12,670 nucleotides of DNA from Deltaproteobacteria bacterium UBA5329 (lineage in GTDB: Bacteria; Desulfobacterota; Syntrophorhabdia; Syntrophorhabdales; Syntrophorhabdaceae): positions 3,671 to 16,340 of the forward strand of contig DHQV01000102.1 in the NCBI GenBank assembly GCA_002408185.1. The letters are read 5' to 3'. Below the pieces are notes generated by a model. That model saw only the letters and a list, made by a program, of their open reading frames with translations, had not been told where the DNA came from and searched no databases. Within the stretch, counting starts at the first letter, position 1. Each line of letters begins with the position of its first letter. The position numbers were made by a program, and so were the translations under genes. Positions 1 through 6,140 of this stretch are shown here, piece by piece.

Positions 1-432
1 CTCTGGCGTGGCTTTTGTTATGTCCATGTCGCCTTCAAACCATCCGATATAGAAGATGTGAAGAAAACGTACGGAGACGACATAAATATCATCGTTCACC
101 CGGAATGTATCTCTGATGTAGTGCAACGTTCTGATTACGTCGGTTCCACCAGTTATATCAAGAATACCGTGGAGGCCGCTCCCGCTGGCTCCAAATGGGC
201 GGTCGGGACAGAAATAAATTTTGTGAACCGTATCAAGGACGATAACCCCGATAAGCTTGTCGTGCCTCTTAAAGAATGGGGATGCCGGGAAATGGCCAAG
301 GTAACATCCCGTAAATTCCTCGGGGTCCTGGAAAATCTCGTTCAGGGTAAGCCCCAGCCTGAGGTTGCCGTCGACCCGGATGATGCAAAATATGCTAAAA
401 TTGCTTTGGAACGGATGCTTTCGATAGCCTGA
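1..432 (+). CDS. nadA: Quinolinate synthase NadA, C-terminal part (5' end outside the window)
   Basis: NadA is a 4Fe-4S enzyme that condenses iminoaspartate with dihydroxyacetone phosphate to give quinolinate, the NAD precursor. The frame is open from base 1 and gives 143 residues before TGA, so the start lies upstream. Visible family signatures are GFCYVH near residues 4-9 (second cluster cysteine plus active-site His), HPEC (active-site His and Glu), the phosphate-binding GSTS, the KWAVGTE stretch, and a late GCREM cysteine that fits the third cluster ligand. The first cluster cysteine should lie outside the window. The stop overlaps the nadB start by one base (TGATG), which points to one transcript and coupled translation. 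I recognise this from family motifs and am confident; only the upstream extent is unknown. Confidence 0.95.
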   Translation, partial: LWRGFCYVHVAFKPSDIEDVKKTYGDDINIIVHPECISDVVQRSDYVGSTSYIKNTVEAAPAGSKWAVGTEINFVNRIKDDNPDKLVVPLKEWGCREMAKVTSRKFLGVLENLVQGKPQPEVAVDPDDAKYAKIALERMLSIA

Positions 433-2003
433 TGAAGACAGATCAAAAACATTATTCTGATATACTGATCATCGGTTCCGGCATTGCAGGACTGTCCTGC
501 GCCATTACGGCTGCCGACCTGGGGCTCGACGTCATCATTCTCAACAAAGTAACTCCCATCGAGGAATCTAATACAAATTATGCCCAGGGGGGTATTGTCG
601 CACGAGGCGTGGAGGATTCACCAGAACTCCTTGCTGAGGATATCATTCAGGCCGGCGATGGGATATCAAATCCCGAGGCGGTCAAGATAATTGCCTATGA
701 AGGGCCGGGCATGGTGGAAGACTTTCTCGTAAAAAAGATAGGGGTCGCTTTTTCGCGCACCGGCGGTGATGAGTTCGAATATGCGCGCGAAGGCAGCCAC
801 TCACGCAGAAGGATCCTGCATTCGAAAGATTCGACCGGCAGGGCAATTGAAACTGCACTCGTGAAAAAACTGAACGAATACACCAATATTCGCGCATTTG
901 CCGATCATACGGCAATAGATCTCCTGACAATACCACATAATTCGACAAACCCGATCGCCCTTTACAGAGAACCTCAATGCATCGGCGCCTATGTGCTCAA
1001 TAACAAGACGGGGCTTGTAGAACGCTTTTTCTCGTCTTATACGGTGCTTGCCACAGGCGGCCTCGGTCGTATCTACCAGCACACGACAAACCCTCCGATA
1101 GCCACCGGTGATGGTTTCGCAATGGCCGACCGTGCAGGGGCGCGACTCATCAATATGGAGTATATACAATTCCATCCCACCACCCTCTTTCATAAAGATG
1201 CCGACGGCTTCCTCATCTCGGAGGCCTTGCGCGGCGAAGGGGCACGGCTGAAGACGAAGGATGGTGCCCCCTTTATGGCAAAATACTCTGAACTGGGCGA
1301 TCTCGCCCCGAGGGATGAGGTATGCAGGGCGATGTACGAGGAAATGATAAAACGCGGCGACTCATATGTGTACCTCGATATCGCCTCGTACACGGAGATC
1401 AATGTCAAGAAGCGCTTTCCTATGATCTATGAAAGATGTCTTGCCTTCGATATCGATATACAAAAGGTCCCGATCCCTGTCGTTCCGGCCGCCCATTACA
1501 GTTGCGGAGGCGTGCAGGTGGACACATGGGGAAAAACATCCCTCAAATGTCTCTATGCAGCCGGTGAGGTTGCCGCAACCGGGCTTCACGGCGCAAACAG
1601 GCTTGCCTCCACATCCCTTCTCGAGGGCCTCGTGTGGGGGATACGCTCCGCGAAGGACATCGCCGGAAATTTCAACGGGAACAAACCGTACAAGGAATCC
1701 GACATACCACCGTGGCAGTTCCCCGAAAGGACCGAAGAGAGCGACCCCGCCCTGATACAGCAGGACTGGGTGAGCATAAAATCGACGATGTGGAACTATG
1801 TCGGTATCATTCGAACGACAAGAAGGCTTGAGCGTGCCTGGGCCGACATCTGGTACCTGAAGAACCGCGTCGATGATTTTTACCGCAGGGCCCAGCTCGT
1901 GCCCATGGTCATCGACCTGCGAAACGGCGTGCGGACCGCCCGGATCGTCGCCGAGGCAGCCCTGAAAAACAACGTCAGCCGCGGCGCGCATTTCATAAAA
2001 TAG
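432..2003 (+). CDS. nadB: L-aspartate oxidase NadB
   Basis: FAD flavoprotein oxidising L-aspartate to iminoaspartate, which NadA then uses; in anaerobes fumarate can be the electron acceptor. 523 residues. Visible motifs: dinucleotide-binding GSGIAG at 15-20, NYAQGGI at 49-55, REGSHS around 119-124, the long flavoprotein block from ATGG (207) through QFHPT (246-250), APRDEVCRA at 292-300, HYSCGG at 355-360, and GLHGANRLASTSLLEG near 384-399. His248, Arg294, His355 and Arg390 line up with E. coli His244, Arg290, His351 and Arg386, which shape the active site. It ends at SRGAHFIK, a few residues earlier than many homologues. No strong ribosome site precedes it; the one-base overlap with nadA suggests coupling. 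Its stop is only 8 bp from the stop of the convergent next gene. Confidence 0.96.
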   Translation: MKTDQKHYSDILIIGSGIAGLSCAITAADLGLDVIILNKVTPIEESNTNYAQGGIVARGVEDSPELLAEDIIQAGDGISNPEAVKIIAYEGPGMVEDFLVKKIGVAFSRTGGDEFEYAREGSHSRRRILHSKDSTGRAIETALVKKLNEYTNIRAFADHTAIDLLTIPHNSTNPIALYREPQCIGAYVLNNKTGLVERFFSSYTVLATGGLGRIYQHTTNPPIATGDGFAMADRAGARLINMEYIQFHPTTLFHKDADGFLISEALRGEGARLKTKDGAPFMAKYSELGDLAPRDEVCRAMYEEMIKRGDSYVYLDIASYTEINVKKRFPMIYERCLAFDIDIQKVPIPVVPAAHYSCGGVQVDTWGKTSLKCLYAAGEVAATGLHGANRLASTSLLEGLVWGIRSAKDIAGNFNGNKPYKESDIPPWQFPERTEESDPALIQQDWVSIKSTMWNYVGIIRTTRRLERAWADIWYLKNRVDDFYRRAQLVPMVIDLRNGVRTARIVAEAALKNNVSRGAHFIK

Positions 2004-2011
2004 GTAACAGG

Positions 2012-2557
2012 TCACCCGTCTTCATCTTCTAGTTCCGCTATTGCCAGCCTTCGTACCCCGAAATTCCTGGCTCCCGTTATGTCTCTGTCCATGAAAAGAT
2101 CGACGCGATGCCCGAATCGCGGATGTATGCGGTCAGCTACCGTACAATCGCCGACCGTTTCTATCCGTAACCGTGTGTTAAACGGGTACAAATTGGTGGC
2201 GACGATACATTCTCCCTTTTTATGTCTTTTGCAAATGTCGCTACCGTCTGCGGATATACAGGGACTGGAATCAGTCTGGCCAGATATTGAATTGTACGCC
2301 GATACCTCACGAACCATTCTTCTTTTTTCTCTTTGACCGGTGGCAGCGTGTGATTCTGCATAGACACGAACGGGATCCCGGTCTTTATTCTTCACTGCGA
2401 GAGATCCGTTGTAATTGCCGAGTATTTTTCCGCTTTTGTTTTGCGCCTGTATTGCGTCCATCGTTCCGACGACGATCACAAAACCAATGCCGATAAGGAC
2501 AACACGACGTATATGGTCCCCGATCCTCGCTTTTACATACAATGATAGGGACATCAT
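2012..2557 (-). CDS. Secreted 3D-domain (double-psi beta-barrel) protein, putative cell-wall enzyme
   Basis: 181 residues. Residues 1-38 form a signal peptide: a basic start (KARIGDHIRR), a hydrophobic core VVLIGIGFVIVVG and a likely cleavage after AIQA, so the protein should be periplasmic or envelope-bound. Residues about 85-176 match the 3D domain (PF06725 type), named for three aspartates: here Asp96 in SGQTD, Asp142 in VADR and Asp153 in RVDLFM, followed by ARNFGVRR. This fold occurs in MltA and Rpf/YocH-like peptidoglycan lytic enzymes, so a wall-remodelling role is inferred. Four cysteines (100, 109, 117, 138) inside the domain could form disulfides, which is not a general feature of the family. 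Two tandem ATGs start the frame, neither with a clear ribosome site, so the start is moderately uncertain. Confidence 0.8.
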   Translation of the reverse strand: MMSLSLYVKARIGDHIRRVVLIGIGFVIVVGTMDAIQAQNKSGKILGNYNGSLAVKNKDRDPVRVYAESHAATGQREKRRMVREVSAYNSISGQTDSSPCISADGSDICKRHKKGECIVATNLYPFNTRLRIETVGDCTVADRIHPRFGHRVDLFMDRDITGARNFGVRRLAIAELEDEDG

Positions 2558-2592
2558 CAGAAAAAATTAACATATACATGTCAACCTCTTCT

Positions 2593-2607
2593 GTCGGCCT
2601 AACCGAC
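2593..2607. repeat. Short inverted repeat upstream of the 3D-domain gene
   Basis: A 5-bp perfect stem (GTCGG/CCGAC) with a 5-base loop lies about 35 bp upstream of the 3D-domain start. It is too short to be called a terminator and has no T tract. It may be an operator or chance. Confidence 0.3.
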
Positions 2608-2666
2608 TAAAATCATGTGGTCCTTTGGTTTAACGGGGTATCGTCCCGAATGATTACAGGGAATCG

Positions 2667-2684
2667 CAAGGCGTGAGGCGTAAC
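2667..2684. repeat. GGCGTRA heptamer repeat, two units
   Basis: Two tandem heptamers, GGCGTGA then GGCGTAA, lie in the gap between the PH-domain gene and the 3D-domain gene. The same word recurs near 8486-8510 and, as a single unit, near 12614-12622. It therefore looks like a dispersed low-complexity intergenic repeat of this genome. Confidence 0.45.
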
Positions 2685-2692
2685 CGATCGTA

Positions 2693-3172
2693 TCAGCCGG
2701 GAGAGGAAGGGCTTTCCGGGCGGATTGCTTCGTGGGCCAGTATAATTTCTTTTTTTAACTTTTCGACAAGATCCTCCGGTTTGGCAACCAGCCTGAAAAC
2801 TATGGTCTTATTGTCCTTCCGGAGGATCATGACCTTTCCAAACCCCAAAATCACGCCAAGGGCAGGTTTAAAAAAATCAGCGCCGGCGAGCGTCGTGTAG
2901 GGTATTTCATAAAAACGTTTGAAAGGAAAGCCGATCCTGACGATGAGTTTTGTTTCCATGAGAACGAATTCCGACAACCGGAGATTACGGATCGAGAATA
3001 TGCCCCATATTACCGAGAGAACGATCATAACGAGTGCAGGAACCAGCCGCGTGCGGACCGATATTCCCCCTATGATAAGGAGCATCGCCGGGCCAAATAA
3101 CGCAGCCCAATGTATCGTTGTGCGGTATATGATCGATTCTGGTCTATCCGCCATGGATGTAGATTCATGCAT
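2693..3172 (-). CDS. Membrane protein with bacterial PH-like domain (bPH2/DUF304 type)
   Basis: 159 residues. Two hydrophobic segments, about 22-37 and 43-60, are separated by a short basic loop (RTR), so the protein is probably an inner-membrane hairpin. A soluble domain follows from about 62 to 140, with the pattern of bacterial PH domains: SEFVLMETKLIVRIGFPFKR, then EIPYTTLAGADF, a GVILGFGKVMI strand pair, and FRLVAKPEDLVEKLK. Function of this family is largely unknown; some members affect envelope stress or membrane organisation. The ATG at 3172 is preceded by AGGA about 10 bases upstream; an internal ATG at 3154 has a weaker site. It is followed by the 3D-domain gene on the same strand after 135 bp, which carries repeats, so co-transcription is possible but not shown. 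Confidence 0.75.
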   Translation of the reverse strand: MHESTSMADRPESIIYRTTIHWAALFGPAMLLIIGGISVRTRLVPALVMIVLSVIWGIFSIRNLRLSEFVLMETKLIVRIGFPFKRFYEIPYTTLAGADFFKPALGVILGFGKVMILRKDNKTIVFRLVAKPEDLVEKLKKEIILAHEAIRPESPSSPG

Positions 3173-3243
3173 ATCTTTGGTTCCTGGTCATAAAATCGGT
3201 ACGAAACACGATACCACAATATTGAGACATGGTAAAGAACGCT

Positions 3244-3443
3244 GTCATCTCTGACCTGGAGGCTGTGTCGCAATTCCCAATCCCGTCATCCAGAGCCATG
3301 TATTGCGCTTCCGGCACAACCTAACGTCGTCATCCCGGTGTCAAGCGCCGGAATGACGGTAAGAATTTTAAGTCAACACCCGAAGTGTACCCGCTTTGGA
3401 TGCTAATAACGAATTGCGACACTATCTCCAAGGCCGGGATGAC
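3244..3443. repeat. MITE-like palindromic element, about 200 bp, with imperfect terminal inverted repeats
   Basis: The left arm 3244-3276 and right arm 3411-3443 are inverted copies matching at 26 of 33 positions without gaps. The inner 12 bp (GTGTCGCAATTC / GAATTGCGACAC) are perfect, and the outer ends carry GTCATC/GATGAC. Between them sit a further GTCATCC word and a strong hairpin at 3328-3358. No transposase or long frame lies inside. The right arm stops 12 bp from the mogA stop codon. The architecture fits a non-autonomous mobile element or a dispersed palindromic repeat; I see only one copy here, so mobility is inferred. Confidence 0.6.
3328..3358. repeat. Hairpin of the GTCATCCCGG / CCGGAATGAC type
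   Basis: Thirteen-position stem (3328-3340 with 3346-3358): eleven Watson-Crick pairs, one G-T pair and one mismatch, closing a 5-base loop TCAAG. It sits at the centre of the larger palindromic element. No T run follows on either strand, so it is not a standard intrinsic terminator, though it could slow polymerase leaving the moa operon or protect the mRNA end. Confidence 0.6.
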
Positions 3444-3455
3444 GATCACTGGGAC

Positions 3456-3947
3456 CTATGTTCCGCAGTCATCCGGGTCGCCTTGCAGTTTTGCCAGTGC
3501 ATGCGGGATCGCCTTTATAACAAAGCCAAGATTTTCTATTGCAGCCCTTTCACTGCCGGGAAGGTTAATAATGATACTATTTTTGCGGATGCCGCAAATG
3601 GCCCGCGAGATGATGGCATGCGGAGTTATCTTGTAGCTTTCAAAACGCATCACCTCGGCAAAACCGGGCAGGTCACGGTCTATAACCATGCGGGTCGCTT
3701 CGGGAGTTACGTCACGAGGCGATAATCCCGTACCGCCCGTCGTTACCACGACATCCATCTTCCGATCATCTACCGCATGCTCTATTGCATCGGCTATTAT
3801 GTCTGTTTCGTCGGGAACTACGATCACATCACTGACTTTGAAGCCCTGTGATTCCAGTATCTTTTTCAGGGCAGGTCCGCTCGTATCGATCCGTTCACCC
3901 CGGGAGCCCTTATCGCTGATCGTTATTATTTGAGCACTGTAATTCAT
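3456..3947 (-). CDS. mogA: Molybdopterin adenylyltransferase (MogA/MoaB family)
   Basis: Adenylates molybdopterin with ATP before metal insertion, a late step of molybdenum-cofactor synthesis in the cytoplasm. 163 residues, complete single-domain length. Family motifs: TISDKGSRGERIDTSGP near 9-25, the signature TTGGTGLSPRDVTPEAT at 69-85, and NLPGS at 128-132 that binds the pterin phosphate region. Whether it is best called MogA or MoaB cannot be settled from sequence alone; the reaction is expected to be the same. Its ATG directly abuts the TGA of the MOSC gene with no spacer, and AGAGGT about 8 bases upstream serves as ribosome site. It is the last gene of the moa operon and ends beside the palindromic repeat. 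Confidence 0.93.
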   Translation of the reverse strand: MNYSAQIITISDKGSRGERIDTSGPALKKILESQGFKVSDVIVVPDETDIIADAIEHAVDDRKMDVVVTTGGTGLSPRDVTPEATRMVIDRDLPGFAEVMRFESYKITPHAIISRAICGIRKNSIIINLPGSERAAIENLGFVIKAIPHALAKLQGDPDDCGT

Positions 3948-4382
3948 TCAGGTGACCTCTAATTCATCTCCAACCGAGACATCTCCTTCGGTGACAACTT
4001 CCGTAAAAATACCTTCTCGTGGCATCACACAATCACCAACCGCCTGGAAAATAGCGCATCGCGTACGGCATTCTTTCCCTATCTGCGTGACGCGCAGCAG
4101 AACGCCTTTAGATGTCCTGAGTGTTGTCCCCACGGGCAACTCGTAAAGGACGATACCCTCTGTCGTCAGATTTTCGGCAAAGTCACCGGGCTTCACGTCA
4201 AGCCCCCTGGCCCTGATCTTCTCTACGCTTTCCATGGCGAGGAGGCTCACCTGCCGGTGCATAAAACCCGCATGGGCATCGCCCTCGAGGCCCCTGCCTT
4301 TCAGCAGGAAACATGATCCTATATTGCGTTTCTTTTCACCTTTCTGTTCGCTTATATTGACGGATACTATTTTCCCCTTCAT
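3948..4382 (-). CDS. MOSC-domain protein
   Basis: 144 residues forming one MOSC domain, named for the C-terminal domain of Moco sulfurase. Such domains bind the cofactor or carry sulfur/metal; YiiM and mARC-like proteins are relatives. Visible: KIVSVNISEQKGEKKR at the start, GLEGDAHAG near 31-39, HRQVSLLA at 42-49, GDFAENLTTEGI at 66-77, and C105/C109 in GKECRTRC with C118 downstream; a cysteine in this area is typical of the family. It lies between moaC and mogA in a tight operon: nine bases after moaC, zero before mogA. The ribosome site AGGAGGAAGGAG is embedded in the end of moaC. Context points to late cofactor maturation or sulfuration, but the exact activity is not known. Confidence 0.88.
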   Translation of the reverse strand: MKGKIVSVNISEQKGEKKRNIGSCFLLKGRGLEGDAHAGFMHRQVSLLAMESVEKIRARGLDVKPGDFAENLTTEGIVLYELPVGTTLRTSKGVLLRVTQIGKECRTRCAIFQAVGDCVMPREGIFTEVVTEGDVSVGDELEVT

Positions 4383-4391
4383 ACGGCCTGC

Positions 4392-4871
4392 CTACTCCTT
4401 CCTCCTGTATGTCCCGCTTTTGCCGCCGCTCTTCTGAACAAGATGGAACGGGCCTAGTTCAATGCCCTTGTCGACGGCCTTGCACATGTCATATATGGTC
4501 AGGCCAACAACCGTGACGCATGTCATGGCCTCCATCTCCACTCCCGTCTGTCCTTTTGTCCTTACCACGGATGTAATGTTAACGGTGTGGCGCGTGTCGT
4601 CGAAATCATACTCGACGTCAATATGGGTGATGGCGAGTGGATGGCACAATGGTATCAATTCGTGTGTTTTCTTCGCCGCCATGATACCGGCGATCTTTGC
4701 CGTGGTAAATATATCACCCTTCGGGCCCTCCCCGCCCCTGACAAGGTTATATGTTTCTGCGGACATTGCGACTGCGCCCCGGGCAACGGCTTCACGCTCG
4801 GTCTCCTTCTTGTGTGTGACATCGACCATCCGCGCATTTCCTTTGTCGTCAATATGGCTAAGCTTTGCCAT
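4392..4871 (-). CDS. moaC: Cyclic pyranopterin monophosphate synthase MoaC
   Basis: Converts the MoaA product, 3',8-cyclo-7,8-dihydro-GTP, to cyclic pyranopterin monophosphate, the first stable molybdopterin intermediate. 159 residues from the chosen start. Motifs: ARMVDV, KGDIFTTAKIAGI, LIPLCHPL at 72-79, TGVEMEAMT at 109-117, YDMCKAVDK at 127-135 with the catalytic Asp128 and Lys131, and KSGGKSG at 147-153. I prefer the ATG at 4871 over the one at 4877. It leaves GGGGG six bases upstream instead of touching the ATG, the start MAKLSHI aligns residue for residue with E. coli MSQLTHI, and the catalytic residues then take the E. coli numbers. It lies 62 bp downstream of moaA, with a GGAACATAG repeat in the gap. 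Confidence 0.95.
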   Translation of the reverse strand: MAKLSHIDDKGNARMVDVTHKKETEREAVARGAVAMSAETYNLVRGGEGPKGDIFTTAKIAGIMAAKKTHELIPLCHPLAITHIDVEYDFDDTRHTVNITSVVRTKGQTGVEMEAMTCVTVVGLTIYDMCKAVDKGIELGPFHLVQKSGGKSGTYRRKE

Positions 4872-4894
4872 TTTCATCCCCCGAATTGTCTTTT

Positions 4895-4950
4895 AGAACA
4901 TAGAGTGCGGAACATAGAACGTGAAACCATTCTTCAGCCCCCTATGTTCC
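4895..4950. repeat. GGAACATAG short repeats across the moaA-moaC junction
   Basis: Three copies of a nine-base word: AGAACATAG (4895-4903), GGAACATAG (4909-4917), and the inverted CTATGTTCC (4942-4950). The last two form a perfect 9-bp inverted repeat with a 24-base loop. The third copy lies inside the moaA coding end, specifying the last residues RNIGG. This resembles low-complexity intergenic repeats and could form a stem in the moa mRNA. Confidence 0.5.
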
Positions 4951-5917
4951 TCAATGTCCTTTGACATTTCTTAATGGAGCCTATCTCCAGCTTCCTCTCG
5001 GGCTTCACCTTGACCACATCGCGGACAAAACGCTTGACCGCTTCGTCATCGGCGCCCGATCTCAGAAGCGATTTCACGTCATATTCGACATCCGAGAAAA
5101 GGCACGGACGTATCATACCACCCGCCGTCAAACGGATCCTGTTGCACTCGGCACAGATGTGAGAAGAAACAGGGCTTATAAAACCGATCCTGCCCGAGCC
5201 GCCTCCGATCTCATATACTTTTGCAGGCCCCCTGCCATTGTTAACAGAGGGGACAAGCTCGAATTTGCGCCTGATGGTGTCTTCGATCTGCTTTGATGTG
5301 ATGATCTCCGCGCTTTTCCACAACGAGGTAGACCCGAACGGCATAAACTCTATGAACCTTATTTCATGGTCCCATTTTCTGGCGATCCGGACAAAATCGA
5401 GTATCTCGTCATCGTTAAAACCCTTGATGATAACCGTATTGATCTTGATCGGCCTTAAGCCGCTGTGCGATGCCTTTTTAATGCTGTCGATCACACGGTC
5501 GAACGCGTCGATGCAGGTGATCCACGTGAATCTGTCTTTTCTCAGGGTATCGAGGCTTATATTGACCCTTTTGAGACCGGCTTCCTTTAATTCGTCGATC
5601 TTGTCCGCCAGAAGCACGGCATTCGTTGTGAGGCTTATATCCGTGATCCCTTCGATGCCTGCCAATTCCTTAAGAAGATGCGGCAGGTCTTTTCTTGTCA
5701 GCGGCTCTCCACCGGTAAGCCGTACCTTCGTGACCCCCATAGCCGCGCATATCCTCACAAACCGGACGATCTCTTCGTAGGACAGGACCTCGGTATGCGG
5801 TATGAACGGGAAATCACCGTCGATGCAATACCTGCAGCGCAAATTGCACCTGTCGGTAATGGAAATGCGGACATAGTCTATAACTCTATTAAAATCATCA
5901 ATAAGGCGCGGCACCAT
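4934..5917 (-). CDS. moaA: GTP 3',8-cyclase MoaA (radical SAM)
   Basis: First enzyme of molybdenum-cofactor synthesis: uses SAM and two 4Fe-4S clusters to cyclise GTP. 327 residues, full length. The N-terminal radical-SAM cluster is CNLRCRYC (Cys24, 28, 31). The SAM-binding TGGEP lies at 68-72. The C-terminal GTP-binding cluster has Cys255, Cys258 and Cys272 in the spacing CX2CX13C (CAEC...RPC). The protein ends in the conserved Gly-Gly (NIGG) needed for activity in the family. The ATG at 5917 has GGAGAAGGA about 9 bases upstream. It leads the operon moaA-moaC-MOSC-mogA. I looked for a Moco riboswitch upstream and could not recognise one. Confidence 0.96.
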   Translation of the reverse strand: MVPRLIDDFNRVIDYVRISITDRCNLRCRYCIDGDFPFIPHTEVLSYEEIVRFVRICAAMGVTKVRLTGGEPLTRKDLPHLLKELAGIEGITDISLTTNAVLLADKIDELKEAGLKRVNISLDTLRKDRFTWITCIDAFDRVIDSIKKASHSGLRPIKINTVIIKGFNDDEILDFVRIARKWDHEIRFIEFMPFGSTSLWKSAEIITSKQIEDTIRRKFELVPSVNNGRGPAKVYEIGGGSGRIGFISPVSSHICAECNRIRLTAGGMIRPCLFSDVEYDVKSLLRSGADDEAVKRFVRDVVKVKPERKLEIGSIKKCQRTLRNIGG

Positions 5918-5983
5918 TTATAAAGATCCTTCTCCTATGTAAATACACTGTATGTCACCATACCTGGATGCGATGTGTCGCAT
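5918..5983 (-). CDS. Possible 21-codon leader ORF directly before moaA
   Basis: A minus-strand ATG at 5983 opens a 21-codon frame ending in TAA immediately before the moaA ATG, so the two would be translated in tandem. The moaA ribosome site (GGAGAAGGA) lies in its last codons. Upstream is GGGGAGG, but it touches the ATG, which is poor spacing. The peptide (MRHIASRYGDIQ...) resembles nothing I know. It may be a coupling leader or chance. Confidence 0.22.
   Translation of the reverse strand: MRHIASRYGDIQCIYIGEGSL
5943..5953. promoter_or_regulatory. 11-bp palindrome ATACACTGTAT upstream of moaA
   Basis: Five-base arms around a single central base, about 26 bp upstream of the moaA ATG. It is the size of a small operator half-pair, but no regulator consensus is recognised. 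Confidence 0.25.
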
Positions 5984-5985
5984 CC
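5966..5985. promoter_or_regulatory. 8-bp perfect stem-loop with TGTG/CACA loop, moaA upstream region
   Basis: GGATGCGA and TCGCATCC form a perfect 8-bp inverted repeat with a four-base loop, about 50 bp upstream of moaA and within the short open frames described there. It could be an mRNA hairpin in the moaA leader or a protein-binding site. There is no T run, so it is not a terminator. Confidence 0.4.
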
Positions 5986-6105
5986 TCCCCTGGTTCGAAC
6001 GGGCAGAAAGATCCACCTGGTCGGCGAAACCGAAGTGGCAAATCCCGAAGACATACGCAACCTCATTTTACCATAACGGTAATGCTTTTTCCTTCTTAAT
6101 CCCCC

Positions 6106-6134
6106 TTGTTAAATTGATGAAAAACAAGTATCAT
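6106..6134 (+). promoter_or_regulatory. Sigma70-type promoter for the PIN/NYN gene
   Basis: TTGTTA (6106-6111), 17 bases, then TATCAT (6129-6134). Spacing is ideal and the boxes match the consensus at 4-5 of 6 positions. The expected transcription start, about seven bases after the -10 box, falls on or next to the ATG at 6141. Confidence 0.5.
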
Positions 6135-6140
6135 AGCTGT

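Larger units (their letters stand above)
5921..6076 (+). pseudogene. Short plus-strand open frame, possible remnant of a gene 3' end
   Basis: A frame of 51 sense codons ends at TAA 6074-6076, between divergent moaA and the nuclease gene. The translation looks protein-like, especially the tail KIHLVGETEVANPEDIRNLI, and codon choice (CTG, GTC, GGC, ACC, CGC, AAC) resembles that of neighbouring genes. It has no ATG: only GTG 5975 or CTG 5948 could start it, without a good ribosome site. The complementary strand is open in the same register, so one frame may be the mirror of the other. I do not recognise the sequence; a truncated gene remnant is the simplest guess. Confidence 0.3.

Noticed and set aside
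1362..2015. Long minus-strand open frame of 217 codons inside nadB
   Set aside because: It lies fully antisense to strongly conserved nadB codons, has no domain-like content, and is explained as a mirror of nadB codon use.
2579..2584. TTGACA upstream of the 3D-domain gene as a -35 box
   Set aside because: At 16-18 bp spacing the would-be -10 box is poor and overlaps the start codon; no consistent promoter with the annotated start.
3328..3358. Intrinsic terminator for the moa operon
   Set aside because: The hairpin is strong but lacks a T tract on either strand and belongs to the palindromic repeat.
5993..6000. T-loop-like GTTCGAAC suggesting a tRNA near moaA
   Set aside because: Flanking bases do not form a T stem, anticodon arm or acceptor stem on either strand.
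5918..6105. Moco riboswitch upstream of moaA
   Set aside because: I could not identify the conserved motif segments by eye; a covariance search would be needed to claim it.
5952..6140. Longer start for the nuclease gene giving 272 residues
   Set aside because: The added 63 residues are not domain-like, have no ribosome site and lie upstream of the predicted promoter; the family begins with the RIILVDFEN strand.
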